From NCBI GenBank assembly GCA_963920705.1, contig OY987227.1, forward strand, positions 18,935,434-18,999,433: a DNA stretch of 64,000 bases, in the 5' to 3' direction. This document shows positions 23,801 through 37,312 of this stretch, piece by piece; positions within the stretch are counted from its first letter, which is position 1; each line of letters starts with the position of its first letter. Position numbers and translations under genes: made by a program. The stretch is from Odiellus spinosus (Eukaryota > Arthropoda > Arachnida > Opiliones > Phalangiidae). The notes under the pieces are model-generated. The model was not told the DNA's origin and made no database searches. It was given only the letters and a program-made list of their open reading frames with translations.

Positions 23801-26800
23801 CTTTAATCTAGCCCCCTGATCGACCTCCCTACAGATTTTTTTCTCTTGCCTTCTTTTCTCCTTCTCTACTGACGGTTGCCTTCTTCACCCTCCCTGGTTA
23901 AGTAAAAAAAAAAACCAAAAAAAATTCCTTCGGTCCCCGTGCTCGCCGCATTCCATTCTTTCGAGACACGAGTTACCAGTTAAGCCTAATTCACCTGCAG
24001 AAGCGCCTTTCGCTAGATAATTACATTCCTACTATTATCATCGTCTCTTCCACCTTTCTCTCTCTCGATTCCATCCCCCCCCCTCTCATCCCTTCGCCCA
24101 TCGCAACCTCGCCTGGTCAAAAGAAGATTTTTTCACAGAAGCCATGGAAGAGCTCGCGGCTCAAGTGCACATCATCCTAAATAAAAAGCCGTATTTCCAT
24201 AATATCGAAGTGACTATGATAACGTTTCGATCGAGATTGATCGACAATACAATATAATTTTGTAAGGTTTTGAAACATCTCAATTATACTACATCTATGT
24301 ACTCCACTAGTTAAAGCAGCTAGATCCTATATATTGATATTACTAAACTTTGGTTAAGTGTTAAGTTTCTTTGCAGGATGCAGGAACTCCATGCTAAAGC
24401 GAAATCGCTAAGATTAATGATAAAATATATGCTTTCACTTCTAATGGATTATGGAAACTCGCCTTAACTAAGAAAACCACAAGTTGACTATCAATTTCAT
24501 AATTTTTTTTTTGTTTCCCCCCCAAAGGATCGAGATGAAAAGTAAGATAGTCTTATTTCATGCAAGGTGCTTCTTCTAGTCGTGAGGTACAACCCCACAT
24601 TCTTGAAGACTTATTGGGTTAAGGGGAAAACTATATTAATATTAAAATTCAAATAGGCTTAACTGTTCTCTAAAAACAATTCAACTTTAGAACTCTTTAA
24701 ATTGGATATCAGCATGGTGTAAGACAAAAAATGACAAAATATCTCTACAACCTTCAACTGCAGTATACTCAATGGAACTATAAGCCACGATAGTCCATAT
24801 ATAGAGTATCTGAAAGTATTTTCTACAAAATTTTCTTTTCCGAAATAGACAAAGTTAAGCCATGGACAGGTGTTTGACAACACAGTGGTAACAGAAAAAA
24901 ATACTAAAAAGAATATTGTCTATGAAAGGAACCGACGTTACTTTGACCTTTTTTCTTTTAAGATAATACAGTTAAGACTTATTGGGCAGACGCGTCGGGG
25001 TCAAGCTACGCCAAGCTGTCCACAGCTGCTGTCAGCGGCTTTACAACAGCTGTTGGATTAAGCTCATTTCTCAGTCAAAAATCGGTAAAGATTATGCAAA
25101 AAAGATTGTACTTGTCTTTGAAAAGAAAAACGATTTTTTTCAATCCAACCTGAGGTGAAACAGTTTTTTTATTAGGAATATTAATTCCCTTATACCGTAT
25201 TAAAACATTTTCTAGCATAAAAAAACTCAGTCATGTGATGTGTGCCCAGTCAAAGCTACATAGAAAAAAAACGCCTCATTCCATGGCTTATTCGGATAGG
25301 AACTTATACCTCCTTACACTATAGAGAGTCTCAATTTAAAAAAAAATTGTGATATTTTCTTCGGTGGTAGAAATTACAAACCACACCCTATGAATTTATA
25401 AGTCCACCACGCGAAGCCGTGCATGAAGTCATTTTTTTGGGGAGGTTATTTTTTGTTTCATGTCAAGTCGAGAAGATATATATATATACCTTGTTTCTAA
25501 CTTAGAAAAATGTCCCCTTTGTGATAATATAAGCAAGATATGGATAAAGGTAGATTTTAAAGTGAGGGTAAATGAAAATTATATTAAACCCCTTCGAGGA
25601 AAAAAATCTAAAAATATATCCTGGTTTGAAAATCGAGATTCACCCTTGGTCGATACCTTCCACAGTGCATTTATAATCTTTAGATTTGATTAATTTCAAT
25701 AGATTATAGCCTGATTAAATCCCGATTAAACTGAGGAATGTGAGCATTAACGTATACACTCTGAAAAAAATGTCTGTAATCCCTTTCGTGGCCAATATCT
25801 ACGGTATGCGATAGACCAAGTAGATGTTGGCTAACCTGGCTTGGCTGTATTCATTAGGGTTTCAGTATCTTTAATTATGAGACATCGCGCAAAATTGTTA
25901 AAATTGAGGCTTCCTAAATCAAAACACGTTTACTTGTTACGACTTATGGAATTAACGACTTATTCATTAATAGTTTATAACGCGATATAACTGATACTTA
26001 AAATGATATCACTTAATAAGATGATGCCATATTCACTCACCCTTTAAACAAATACACGTTTATAAGACCGAAGGGAAACTGTATTTAAAGGTTTGTTGAC
26101 CATTTAGGAGGAGTAGCGTCTCGAAAGATGAAGGGGGGAAGACTTTTGGCCCTATATAGTACCAATAAACTGCAGCCTTTGTATTTAACTGATAGAAAAG
26201 TTCAGAAAAGCGTATCGCACCTTGTTTTAGGAATTACGCTTGAAATGCGACATTTGTGAATTTAACTTTTTTTTATTATTTATTTTTAAGCAACGAGGTC
26301 TAAGTCCCCTTCGCTAGCGGTTGACGCTATACATTTGGACACGGTTTGAATTTCATCGGGTACCAAGCGATAGCTTAGTCCTATATTCTTCCCTTGATTG
26401 GTTAGAGTTAGAAGGGAACGTAGACTCATACGAGGCGCAAACTAGGAATGATAATTTCTTAAGTCTTACGGGGCATTACGCACGCATCGAGACATAAAAG
26501 AAAATTTTGGGCAAACGCCTTAAAAATCAACGGTCGGTGAAAAATTATATTTTCAGTTATACAGTATATACCCCCTATATCTATCCCCCGTACAGCCAAT
26601 TGTTTTAGGTATAAACAGTTAAAAATTTGGGAAAAAAGTACGTGGATTTCAATTTTACAAGTCAACTATGTTTGTCGAAAAGAAACAATCGTGACTCTTT
26701 ATCGCGAGTTGGGGTTCAATTTAATAATCGCGCTAGATTCTGTATGGTTAAACTTTTAGTGATAGAATAATTCAGTGGGATATACTTTTACATAAATAAT

Positions 26801-26842
26801 CGGGAAAAATACTTTAATTCATCTAATAGTATCGCTTTAATT

Positions 26843-26866
26843 AAAAAAAAAAAAAAAAAAAAAAAA
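26843..26866. repeat. Poly(A) tract, 24 bases
   Basis: An uninterrupted run of A lies 43 bp downstream (on the gene's strand) of the microexon donor. On the transcribed strand it reads as poly(U) within the intron. Confidence 0.9.
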
Positions 26867-26908
26867 TCAGGATATATTTCAATAAAAATTTCAACAAAAA
26901 TCACTTAC

Positions 26909-26963
26909 CGGGTTTCGTATTGTTGTTATGATCCACCGCGTCCAATATCAAAGCGAATGATCT
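26909..26963 (-). CDS. Jagged-like Notch ligand, 55-nt exon: end of the MNNL/C2 domain
   Basis: This is a microexon of 18 codons plus one base. It starts in phase 0 after the acceptor TTGCAG and ends in phase 1 before the donor GTAAGT. The peptide begins RSFALILDAVDHNN and ends NTKP. It lines up with the Jagged1 stretch that begins RSYTLLVEAWD and ends near DTVQP, the last strands of the N-terminal C2 (MNNL) lipid-binding domain. The leftover G joins CT of the next exon to give Ala. It contains an N-N-N-T sequence, so N-linked glycosylation is possible. It is isolated from the rest of the gene by 11.1 kb on one side and at least 37 kb on the other. The call rests on both splice sites, the phase fit and the homology of the spliced product. 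Confidence 0.88.
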
Positions 26964-29900
26964 CTGCAATTGAAAAAGAAAAATTAATTAAACAAATGCG
27001 GAAGCCTTTGAACATTCTACAGATTAAAAAAAAAACAATTGAATACGATATTGATGACAAAGAACCATGATACGACATGCGCTTAGAAAAAAAAAAAAAA
27101 AAATTTGACAATCCGAGATTTTTTTTAGTTCTCCATACGAAAATAAAAGAAATAAATCGAGGAATCTAATTTCCAAACGATCGGGTTCGTCTAACCTCTG
27201 GAATGTTATAAATAAGTGAAATTGTTGAAATAAAAAATACCTAATTTAAAAAATATATATATTCTAAGGTGATTATTACCTCGGATTAAATTTCACTCGA
27301 TATTTAAAGACGAAGGCTAAAATAATTCTGACGTTATTATTGAATCGTATAACGTATCAAGTTATGACGAAATGTAATATTATAGAATTAACCCTTACGC
27401 AGATACACGCCACTATACTTTCATAACAAATTGAAATTCCTTAGTTTTTTTTAACACTTGAAGTCAAAAATCAACTTTATCTACAGTCAATTCCACGTCG
27501 AATTTGCAGAGTATTCAAAGGTATTATATCAGTAATCTCGATTTAATTTTTATAGATAGGTTTATCAATACTTCTAATTCAAGATGAATTTTATTATGTA
27601 GCCAACAGAAATTGGTATGTATATTGAAATCCGTAGCCACTGGGGGGAGGGGGCATTACACCCTCAAAAATTAAGTCTATCCCCTCTTATAAAATTTGGT
27701 GTTGACCCTAAAAGCCCTTTGCAGAAAGCTAATGCCCACTCAATCAAAATTTTCCGGCTACTGGCCTTTCTATACTACATGCACCGTTCTAGTAGAAACA
27801 TTCCACCTGATTTTGACTACAGTTTCCGGTCTGATTCATGATGTCATCATCATCATACGAATATTACATCTACGATTCGTGTAAATTACATCAAGTAAGA
27901 GTTACAAAAATGCTTCCTTTATTTTCTTTTGATTACGAAAGTAATCTTAGACCCAAATCAAAGAGGAAGAAGTTTAAAATTACAAACTTCGTATAAAGAA
28001 AAGTAAAATAAACATAATAAAATTTAGTAATGACGTCATTATAATGAAATTTAAGAAACCAAAACAGTTTCTTTTAAAATATTATCAAGATACCATAATA
28101 TATAGTTTTTACCGTCAAGTTTTACGGGCAATAAAATAGTAGGCCTCCCCATAAAATAAAGATTGTTAAATCCACTATACTCCAAAATATGGTTGTTTAC
28201 ACGCATAATATTCGCGGTAATAACGACAAAAAAAAAAATAAACCTTAAGTTTTCTTTTTACACGTACTGAATGTTCATATAAAGTTAAATTGAGTATACG
28301 GTCACTATCTTAACACGAAAATATAAGGAAAACTAGATATCTTCTCCAACTAATATACTAAAGAATTAAGATTCGAAACTACATACGCATTCACTTATAC
28401 TGTATTCTTACATTAGGATCAATTCCATGTAGTACCCCTCCTGAAGTACCTGTTTTCTAGAATAAAACGCACACCTGTGGCCATGTTACGGGGATATTTG
28501 CGAGCCTCAAACGCGTATACCATAATCTCAATCTAAAGGACAAAGTATATATACCAGGGGAAAGTGCATGGGGGATTATATAGTACGAGTCAAAGATACC
28601 CTAGACAATTACCTAGGGCTTAAAGACCATTCTATGTCCCTTATCCAGTATGTTTTTATATCCAAACTATTATACGTTACTCCGGTTAGCTAACCATCTG
28701 AAGAGACATAAGCGTTCGTTTCTGGACGTAATCTTGGATGGCAGGCGAGAATATATACGTTATATTTCGCTCGAGGTCAATGTTACTCGAGATTAAAAGA
28801 AGGGAAATGGAAGGGTATCTTCTCTTTTGCCAATAGTGTTAAGAGAGATATTGGATATATACGAGATTGGCTGGCAAAAAGGCAACGAAGCGGAAGCCGT
28901 CGAGCCGCTATAGGTTTTTCTTTTTTGAGTTAGCCATCATCGCGGGAGCGACTTTTAGTGTTAAAAGGTCACTGTACGAATAAGCTTCCATAATATCTAA
29001 AAAATGTAACTCCATTACGAAAATATACATTTTTTATTACACGATATTACTCCCGATACTGTTGATTGATATTTTTAACATAACTATTTAAATTATTTAA
29101 CGGCAGACGTTTACATTTTTTTTACCCAAATTAATTTACAAAATCTGGACGATAACATTATCAATTTCCGATTTGCATTTTTTTGGAGGAACACAACGGA
29201 TGGTATTAATTAACAGAATTACTGTCGTGTTTTCCAGCTGTGACATCCTTCCGATATAGGGTTTATAAATCTCATCGTTAAAGCCATATATCTGATGTTT
29301 AGTAAAAAAAATATCACCTGTGCCTCACGCTCAAAATCACAAAAAAATCTCAGATACTAATATTCGAGTATATTCTGAGCCAAACTTGGTGAAATCTGTT
29401 ATTATATTATACCACAAACCATCAACATTCAAATTCTAATGAGAAAAACCGAAAGTACACGTGATATATATATTTTTAATTATCCTATTATAATAATTGA
29501 ATTATATCTTGCATAATATATTAACCTAAAAAACAGTACATAAATCTATTAACAACTAAACTTATGGGCATAAAGATCCAGATTAAACCATTAACGAAAT
29601 TAGAAAAATAGGGACCCCCACGAAGTATAATTGGCTCTATTTTTTTCCTAGCCCCGAAAAAACATATTTGTAAACAAGATAGTTTTGTAGTAGATCCCGT
29701 TACCTCGAAACATCATAAATAACCGCCTTAAAAAGAAACAGACGATTTTTTCTGGAGTCAAAAATTTGTTTATAAAAGAAATAAAACAATCTTATAGAAA
29801 CTTAATCCCTAAGCGGAAACAAAACGCATTTTTTTTTCGTGTGTAGAATTAAAAAAAAGTATTTTGGGGTATTAAAACATTCTAGAAATATCACTGGACT

Positions 29901-32835
29901 GTGCGATTCAAAGTCGCTTCCCGAATATTTTAATACGCCAAAAAATCGATTAAAAATTACTTGACGTTGCTCTTCACCCTCCCTTTAAGCCTATAAAAGA
30001 AATAAATAAAAGTAACTATTTGAATTCGGGAGGTCTTATTTATGCCTCTCTTAAAAGCTAAGCCTAAATAACTATTAAAATCTTAGCGTTACGTAACATA
30101 ATAAAGAACTATATGGGTTGAAAAATAAATATTCTTCAGATTGTTAATAGAAACTCAATACGAAAATATTATATTTCGGAAAGTCTTTATAATATTCGCT
30201 TTGAGCTAAGCCTAAATGACAATTATCTATATAAGGATAATGTTTTATTACATCTTTACGTACCGAGGGTAGAAATCGAGTACTACCAGGGGGTGAACTT
30301 TATATAAACCTCAGGGTCAAATTATAATAAAGACCAGACCAATCTACGGAGACAGAGGCGACTGAATCTGTCACGTACGGAGACTTGACTCGTATCTTGT
30401 GTTAAACGTATTTGAACCAAAATGTATCATGTACAAAAGCAGAAAGCTTTCCTCGTGGTCTACAATCGCTTTATTGACTCAAACAAGTCGAACCCACCGT
30501 ATAGTGTAATGGCAGTTCTCAGTTTTAAACTGTTTCAAAGTTGTATGGAACTTTTACACCGAATGCCGTTCGTGTCTCACTGGAGGATATAAGTTTTCAA
30601 ATCTCAGTAGGGGGTTTTCTGAAACTATACTTTATATACCGTATCGTATGATAAAGACAACTTTTTAGCTTACATTTTTCTATCTCACTCTCTCTTGCTT
30701 TAACGTCTCATCTTTTTATCTTTAAAGTTTAGAGAAGTAGGGGTGATTGAGGGTTTTGGAAAATAAAAAAGTTCTTAAAATTATTCAGGCTGGCATTGGC
30801 CGTTTTGTCTCAATATCTTTATAAAATATTTTTTTCTTGGGATTTATATCTATCGAGGATTTTTTTATAATCTGGAGAGAGCGCGAGATGTCAATACATA
30901 AATCGTGACCAGCATGAGCAATGAAGCTAAGAGAGGCCGGATTTAGGGTTAACTCATTTTTAAAGGGGTCTGGAAAAACGTAGAACCGATAAAACATCGT
31001 CTGCAAAACATATTGGCAGACGATATTCTGGTCGCGGTGTTGCCCGATAAGATTTCACTTAAATTCCTAGCTTAAAGAAGAAGCATAATGAAACGCAGGA
31101 AGAAACAGACTTTCCCTGCACTTCAATGCATTTGGACATCGTTTAAACATAATTTTGCTTCCAATCAAAACACTTCATTACGTCTTTAGATTTTACTAAT
31201 GACTGAAGAAAAAAGTGAATATTGAAGGAGATAGTTTGGACTCCTTGGATAATTATCGGCCTCTGTTTGTCATAGAAAGATCGACGTATTTATTACGTAA
31301 GTAATCGAGCTAGGGTATTTTAAATGTATGTGGATTTCTAAAAGAGAAGCTCGTGACATTGAAAAGTTACGAGATTAAAGAAAAAAGACAAGTTTCGAAA
31401 AGTCGACCTTAGTCTCAAAGAAAAAAGATACACATTCCCTCCTAAAACGTTTTTAAAACCACTCACCACATGCTAGAAAATATTAGTGTTAGGTCTACAG
31501 GATTGTCTGCTAAAGAATGCGTAATACCCTTACACCAGGTGTTATGAGATCATCTTTAGGGTAAATCCCCGATTTTTAAAGGGATAGTTAAGTCGAAACA
31601 TTTTTCATTATTTGATTTTTGTAGTTTTCAATTAAATCATAATCATATTTATAATTATCGTAAATTAAATCATTGAAAAAATTTTCGTAATGGAAGGTAT
31701 ATAATTCTGAAATATTAATTTTTCATCATTACTAAAACTTATCTTCGATTTAATTTGGATTTAGTTAAACCTTATATAAAGACAATGAAGAAAAATTAGT
31801 TTCAATTTCCATTTCATTTCCATTTCAATCTCTCTTTTCAAGGTATATAATATAATAAGGGATTTTTATCGACTTATTTATAATATTATTACAAACAGTC
31901 TAGGAACGATATATTTATGACGGGAAGTGACGATTTCGTGGTTAGTTTTAAATAACGTGGGTGATATACACACGTCTTCAACGAAAGTAGAGACTAGGAT
32001 AAGGGGAATAAAATGTTCTTCCACGCTTTAATAATGCTCTAGTGTGACAGTTATTTCGTGTAAAACTGGGATGGGGGAGGGGTGAAGGTATAGAATCTTG
32101 AGCAAACATTTTTAAGGGAGTGAAGAGGTGATTAACCTTTTGAACACGATTTATTTAAATGTTCACTGAGGGCTTGAAAAAATGCTTAAATAATATTTAC
32201 ACGAAAATATTTTACTGTATATAGATTATACAATGTTCTAAAGCGGAAAAAACCCAGATCCCAATCTATTTAAAGGGTATTTTTAAGCCCTTTATTCGTT
32301 AAACTAAACAGATTATATATTGCTAATTACTTAAAACTAATAGTTGAAATATGAAGAAAATTATTCGGTGAATGTGCAAGGCTGATGGTGAAGCTTAAGT
32401 CAATCAAATTGTTTAATTTATTAAATGGGACTGAGTACTTAAATATTTCACATATTTAATATTCGGGTGTAATACTATAACTTTTTCGTAAATAGAATGC
32501 ACCCAAAATGAAACTATAACAAATAATATACAGGTGAATTCAAATCACCTTGATATATTTGATATTTGCAACTTACTACACAATATTTGTAACTATAACC
32601 TTAAGCTAAAAAAACTATTTCTAAATTATTTCATTATACATATCCATGGTTACCCCCGAATTCCTTTAACCTTGCAACGTTCAGGCGCTGAACCTTTCAA
32701 CCCCTGACTTTACCCTATTCCATTTTCCGTATACTACAGTGTGTCAGGCGTAAAATTTTAATTTAGATACGCGTCTCTCTCTCTCTCTGGGTTAAACTCG
32801 GTTAGGGCTCCCTTATAACAGAAGCACTGTGGTTA

Positions 32836-32856
32836 TTTTTTTTTTTTTTTTTTTTT
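32836..32856. repeat. Poly(T) tract, 21 bases
   Basis: An uninterrupted homopolymer run; a CT-repeat run sits about 50 bp to its left at 32,774-32,788. Confidence 0.9.
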
Positions 32857-35800
32857 GTATTTCATGTACAGTTAGTTATTCACCGCGCTAAGGGCGTTCG
32901 GAAGGGACCCAATAATATACCTCTTTCTATTTTATCCCAACCGCTAAAAATGAAATCCCACTTGAAGTTTCCGACTCTCGTTCGAAAAAAAAAAAATTAA
33001 ATAAAAAAAAACTCATACATCACCGAACTTAAGAAGCAAGGGGGTGGTGCCAAGAGTTTGGCGCATGCAATACGAAATCTAAGACAGTTTATATGAGAGA
33101 TGTATAGAGTTGTATTATAGCAATTTAGAGTTATGACTGGTTTCCGCCTAAAAACAGTATCAAAGTCTATGGGAGAATAACATCAAGTGCCATGACTTGA
33201 TATCGAAGCTGGTTAGCACGTGTTGGAATACCAATACCCACACCTCTCCTCCTTATTACGTAATTTAAGTAAGCCTGAAATAATCCATTAAAAAAAGGCG
33301 GATTCTTTCAGCTCATATTTTAACCGGGAAACTAGGCTTAACAGTTTTTAGTAACTAAAGGGTTTAGAAACATTTAATGTCGAATAGTCGAAGACAAGGC
33401 GAGCATTGTTCCATATACATGATTCCATCTTGAAAATGGTTCAATGGTAGCAATAGGAGTAAACGCGGGGATGAGGGATAAAAGGGTTATACCCGATCTA
33501 AAACCGTAAGGCAATGTATGTAAAAAAACATCATCAGATGAGGTTTAACTCAATAAGTTATATTTTACTAAACGAAATGCAACTTTTGCCGTCAAAACAT
33601 AACGTCGCCTCTCACGCGTCGCAATTTTTTTCTTTCAAGATTTAATTTCATTTCCGTTAAAAGGACACGAAATTCTTTCAATCTCATCATCTCTTCAAAC
33701 AGTCGGATAGTTCGGAGCTGAAGCTTAATTCCCTTTAATTTTTAACGAAAACAAAGCTTAGGAGATAGATGGGAGCGTAGGTTTGTAGGTACAGAATTCT
33801 GAAACCAAGCTCAAACTGTGGAATTTCTTCATCGTCGTCCCGGTATCCCTTAAAAATGTTCATTCCATGCATCATTCCATCATAAATGGAATCTTTCTTC
33901 AAGTTTCCAGAGAGGACATTTTAAGTCGCTATAAGTTAGGGTCTAACTTCATATATAAGGGTCACATCCGGAAGCTGCTTTTTTCTCCATATACATATAT
34001 AAAAAACGCAGCCGCTAAGGTGTCTATGAAGACTACTTCCGTTTTTCGCGCAGCTTCTTCTCATCCCACGTAACTCCGGGTTTAAACATTTTTTTTCGTC
34101 CAACAACTCTCTCACGATATGGCGCGCTTATATAGCGACATGGTTGTAGGGTAAACTATAACTGTACGGAGACCCAAAAACTTACCGAAAAACCGAACAT
34201 ATATACCAGAATGTTTTCTTCAGCCGGAAGTTGAAAACTACGCATAGGGACGGAAACTGAGGATGTACGTATGTAAGAGAGTTCAACTGAAACTAAAAAC
34301 TGATACTAAGAACAGGGATGGGTCTTCGAAGTCTTTGGTAATAGTATAAGGTGGTGATGAACGCAAAAAATCTAAACCCCCACCCCTCTTCTTATGGCAA
34401 AAAAAAAAAAAAAATCGTTTTTCCCCTGCTCGTAGTCACTGAGTCCCGGTCTTTTTAGGAATGCGTGTAGGCTGATTCCATCCATTCCCGAGCGGACTAA
34501 AGGTTCCCACAGGTATCACGTTATAAAAACTTCCTCTCTTTACTCGGGAGGACAAGTTTCGTCTAAACCTACAGTGCAAGAGTTTTCATCTCGTACAAAG
34601 CCAGATTTTCGTCTATTTTCGATAAAACACGATCATAGGGATATAAGCAAGGCTACAGTTTCCCAAGTCCTGAATATTCAAATATGAATCTGACACTATA
34701 TAACCTGAGCCTGTTATCGGTGTTAAGTGTTTTTCCAGGGGATATACCGATTCATGCAATATACAACAGATTTGAAATTCAACGCGATTTCGGGGCAAAA
34801 TATTTAACTGATGGGAATGATACGGCGGAGTGACACACTATTTAATACCGTAGTAAAGAAAAATTAGTACCTTTTTTCCATCTTATCCTATAGTTAAGTA
34901 TGTATAAGTAAGGTAGGCGGTGTTATAGTACGACTAATATGCAAAACTAGAAAAAAATAAAACGCGTATCCTAACTCCACGTGAAGTCTGTTAGTATATA
35001 TTTATAGTTATGATCATATACAGCTTCGATATTCAGAGTATACAAAACTAAGCTTACGATATACGAGGGAGCCTATAGCTTTCAACGTACTGAAATTAGA
35101 AATTGATTCTAAATTTAGAAAAAAGTTCGAATTGAGAAGGTGAATAGGTAATTGGGAAAAGTGGGTTATTGGGAAAGAAGCTTCTGAATGCCTTCATTGC
35201 AACGAATCTGATTATTTAAACCATGCAAAATTGCAAATTACAATAACGACTTCACCAAATACCGCCGAGAAAACAAAGGCAGACGCGCACGCAGCTTTGT
35301 TAGTTCCTACTTTTGCCACTGTTTGCTGTTAGAGTTCGCTCGTGAACGCCTGGTTTTGTTATTCATCTTTATCATTTAAGATACAAGTACACATTGTTAA
35401 AGGTCATAGCGGTATTCAAACTCATCAAAGGTTTCGTGGTAATTCGCTGTTAATTATTGAAGTTGCGAAATTAAACCCGAAGAAATTCCAAAGGACAGAA
35501 TTTCTGATGTCCAATTAAGCCTAAAACTGTAAAATTCAATTGGGGATTAAGCTCGATCTCTATATTTTATCGGTTTATAATTAATTAAGCGTGGGATGTG
35601 AGTCTGCCGCGTATTTTTTTAATTCTAGGCCCCGATGTTATCTAGTAAATAAGTGGTGGCACTCGAGAATTATCTCGAGGGTAAAGTGTCGATAAGAAAA
35701 CCGTAAACGAGATCCATTTTCTCACGCGTTTTTGAAAATATTGTGTAGACACTTATGGAGGAATAATGAGACTTTGTTGTCGTAAGGGGTTTTAGACTCC

Positions 35801-35893
35801 TTCGCTCTTTCCCCCTTCTTAAAGAGATTATTTCATATCATTTAGAATTTAAAACATTTTAATTGAGCACAAGGATAATTTGAGTGGTTAAAC

Positions 35894-35992
35894 GATTACG
35901 CGATTACGTAACGGATTACAGCATCTGAAAATGTAAAATACGTACTCAGTTACGTAATCAGTTTAGTATAGTCAAAGCTACGTGGAGTAATC
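35894..35992 (-). mobile_element. 99-bp dispersed repeat, copy 1 (inverted)
   Basis: Read on the minus strand it starts GATTACTCCACGTA and ends CCGTTACGTAATCGCGTAATC in two joined blocks. The ends are themselves inverted (GATTAC and GTAATC). A same-length copy in the opposite orientation lies at 50,156-50,254. Inside this copy is an 11-bp perfect inverted repeat, GATTACGTAAC and GTTACGTAATC. Confidence 0.6.
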
Positions 35993-37312
35993 GGCCTCTG
36001 CGAATTTTTTAACATATCCTCAAATCAGGCTTAAAAACTCCATTTAATTTCAATTTTCATTAGGCCTAATTTTTGAGTAAATATTAATATAAAGATTTAT
36101 TAAAGCTTATACTTTGTTCCAAGAGAGACTTTCTTGAACGAGTTTAAGATTATAAAACCGACTATTTAATTTTTACAAGATAATTTTAAAATTCCAAGTG
36201 ATATAATGCCTTTAACGTTTTTCTTATAACTGATATGATTAAGTATGTGGCTATATATATTATACATAATCATGCCATAAGGTTGCCAAAATGGGGATGG
36301 AAAAAGAATAAAATTAAGAATTAATGAGAAGATGGGTAGAGAATGGAAAGGTGTTATGATCATATAAAAAGGCGGAAATAAAAACGGGTACAATCTGTCT
36401 ATCTCGAACTCTATGATAATTTAACGTTTAGATATTCTAGGTATTTAGGATTATGACGTTTTCTTTGGAATATGATACGGAATGGGGGTCTGAACAGGCT
36501 GCTGACTCGATTTCAATATTTTTTTGGCGAAAAGTGTGAGAACGTTTTTATCAGCCATTTCTTTCTTTCTTTTGTTTGCTCACTTGTAAGATGTCAATCA
36601 GCGCAATCAACCTTTTTTTCTTCCTTTTAATGTGTTTAAATTCCCACCCTACTACTCGGTAGTTACGCCTTAAAGGGTAAATGAAACCAAATACTTAGTT
36701 ATAGTCCAAAATCGATTTTCTTCCCAATAAATGACCCTATAAAACGGTTTTGGTGTCCTTCTAAGCCTAACACATTAATTTAACGAACTTTCAATTCTTC
36801 AAAATTGCTAAGACTTATCTGTTGAATTTCAAAAATTTGTTTATGCCAGCTATTTTGAAATTACTTGTTACCTAAACTTTATTTTTACAATTTCTAGTAC
36901 GATAATGAAATTCATCATTTAGTTTCAGTGTCCCTTGAGAAGGAAACCGTCTTATTCGTTTATCTCCAGGAGTTAAATATAATCCACTTTTACCAGTAAT
37001 CGCTTAGTATCCTAATATCATTAGGAAATCACTATCGTAGACAATTGAAAAGGAAAATAAGGATTAGTTTTAAAAAACTAGGTTTATGAAAACCAAATCA
37101 ATATCAAAGGAAACTAGCCGCGACATGAATTTAATTTATACGCGATTGGTTCTCAGCGGGAGGCCAAATTCGAAATCGTAGAGAAAATTGACTTTGAAGT
37201 CCAGGAATGTTATTTTATAGAAACTAGGAAGCCCTTTTTTGGGATGAAAAATTGGTTTTTGTTTCTACTGAAGTCAGACACAAGGGAGGCGCTATAAAAG
37301 TTATTCCACCTT

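Larger units (their letters stand above)
15796..26908 (-). other. Intron of the Jagged-like gene, 11.1 kb, phase 1
   Basis: The intron is bounded by donor GTAAGT (next to 26,909) and acceptor TTTTCAG (next to 15,795). The protein alignment is continuous across it, so no exon is missing. It holds the palindromic element at 20,640-20,826, a hairpin at 19,573-19,613, a pyrimidine-rich stretch with a TATAAAG motif near 23,754, paired CAGCTG boxes at 25,023-25,052 and a 24-base A tract next to the microexon. I see no coding sequence in the remainder. Confidence 0.85.
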
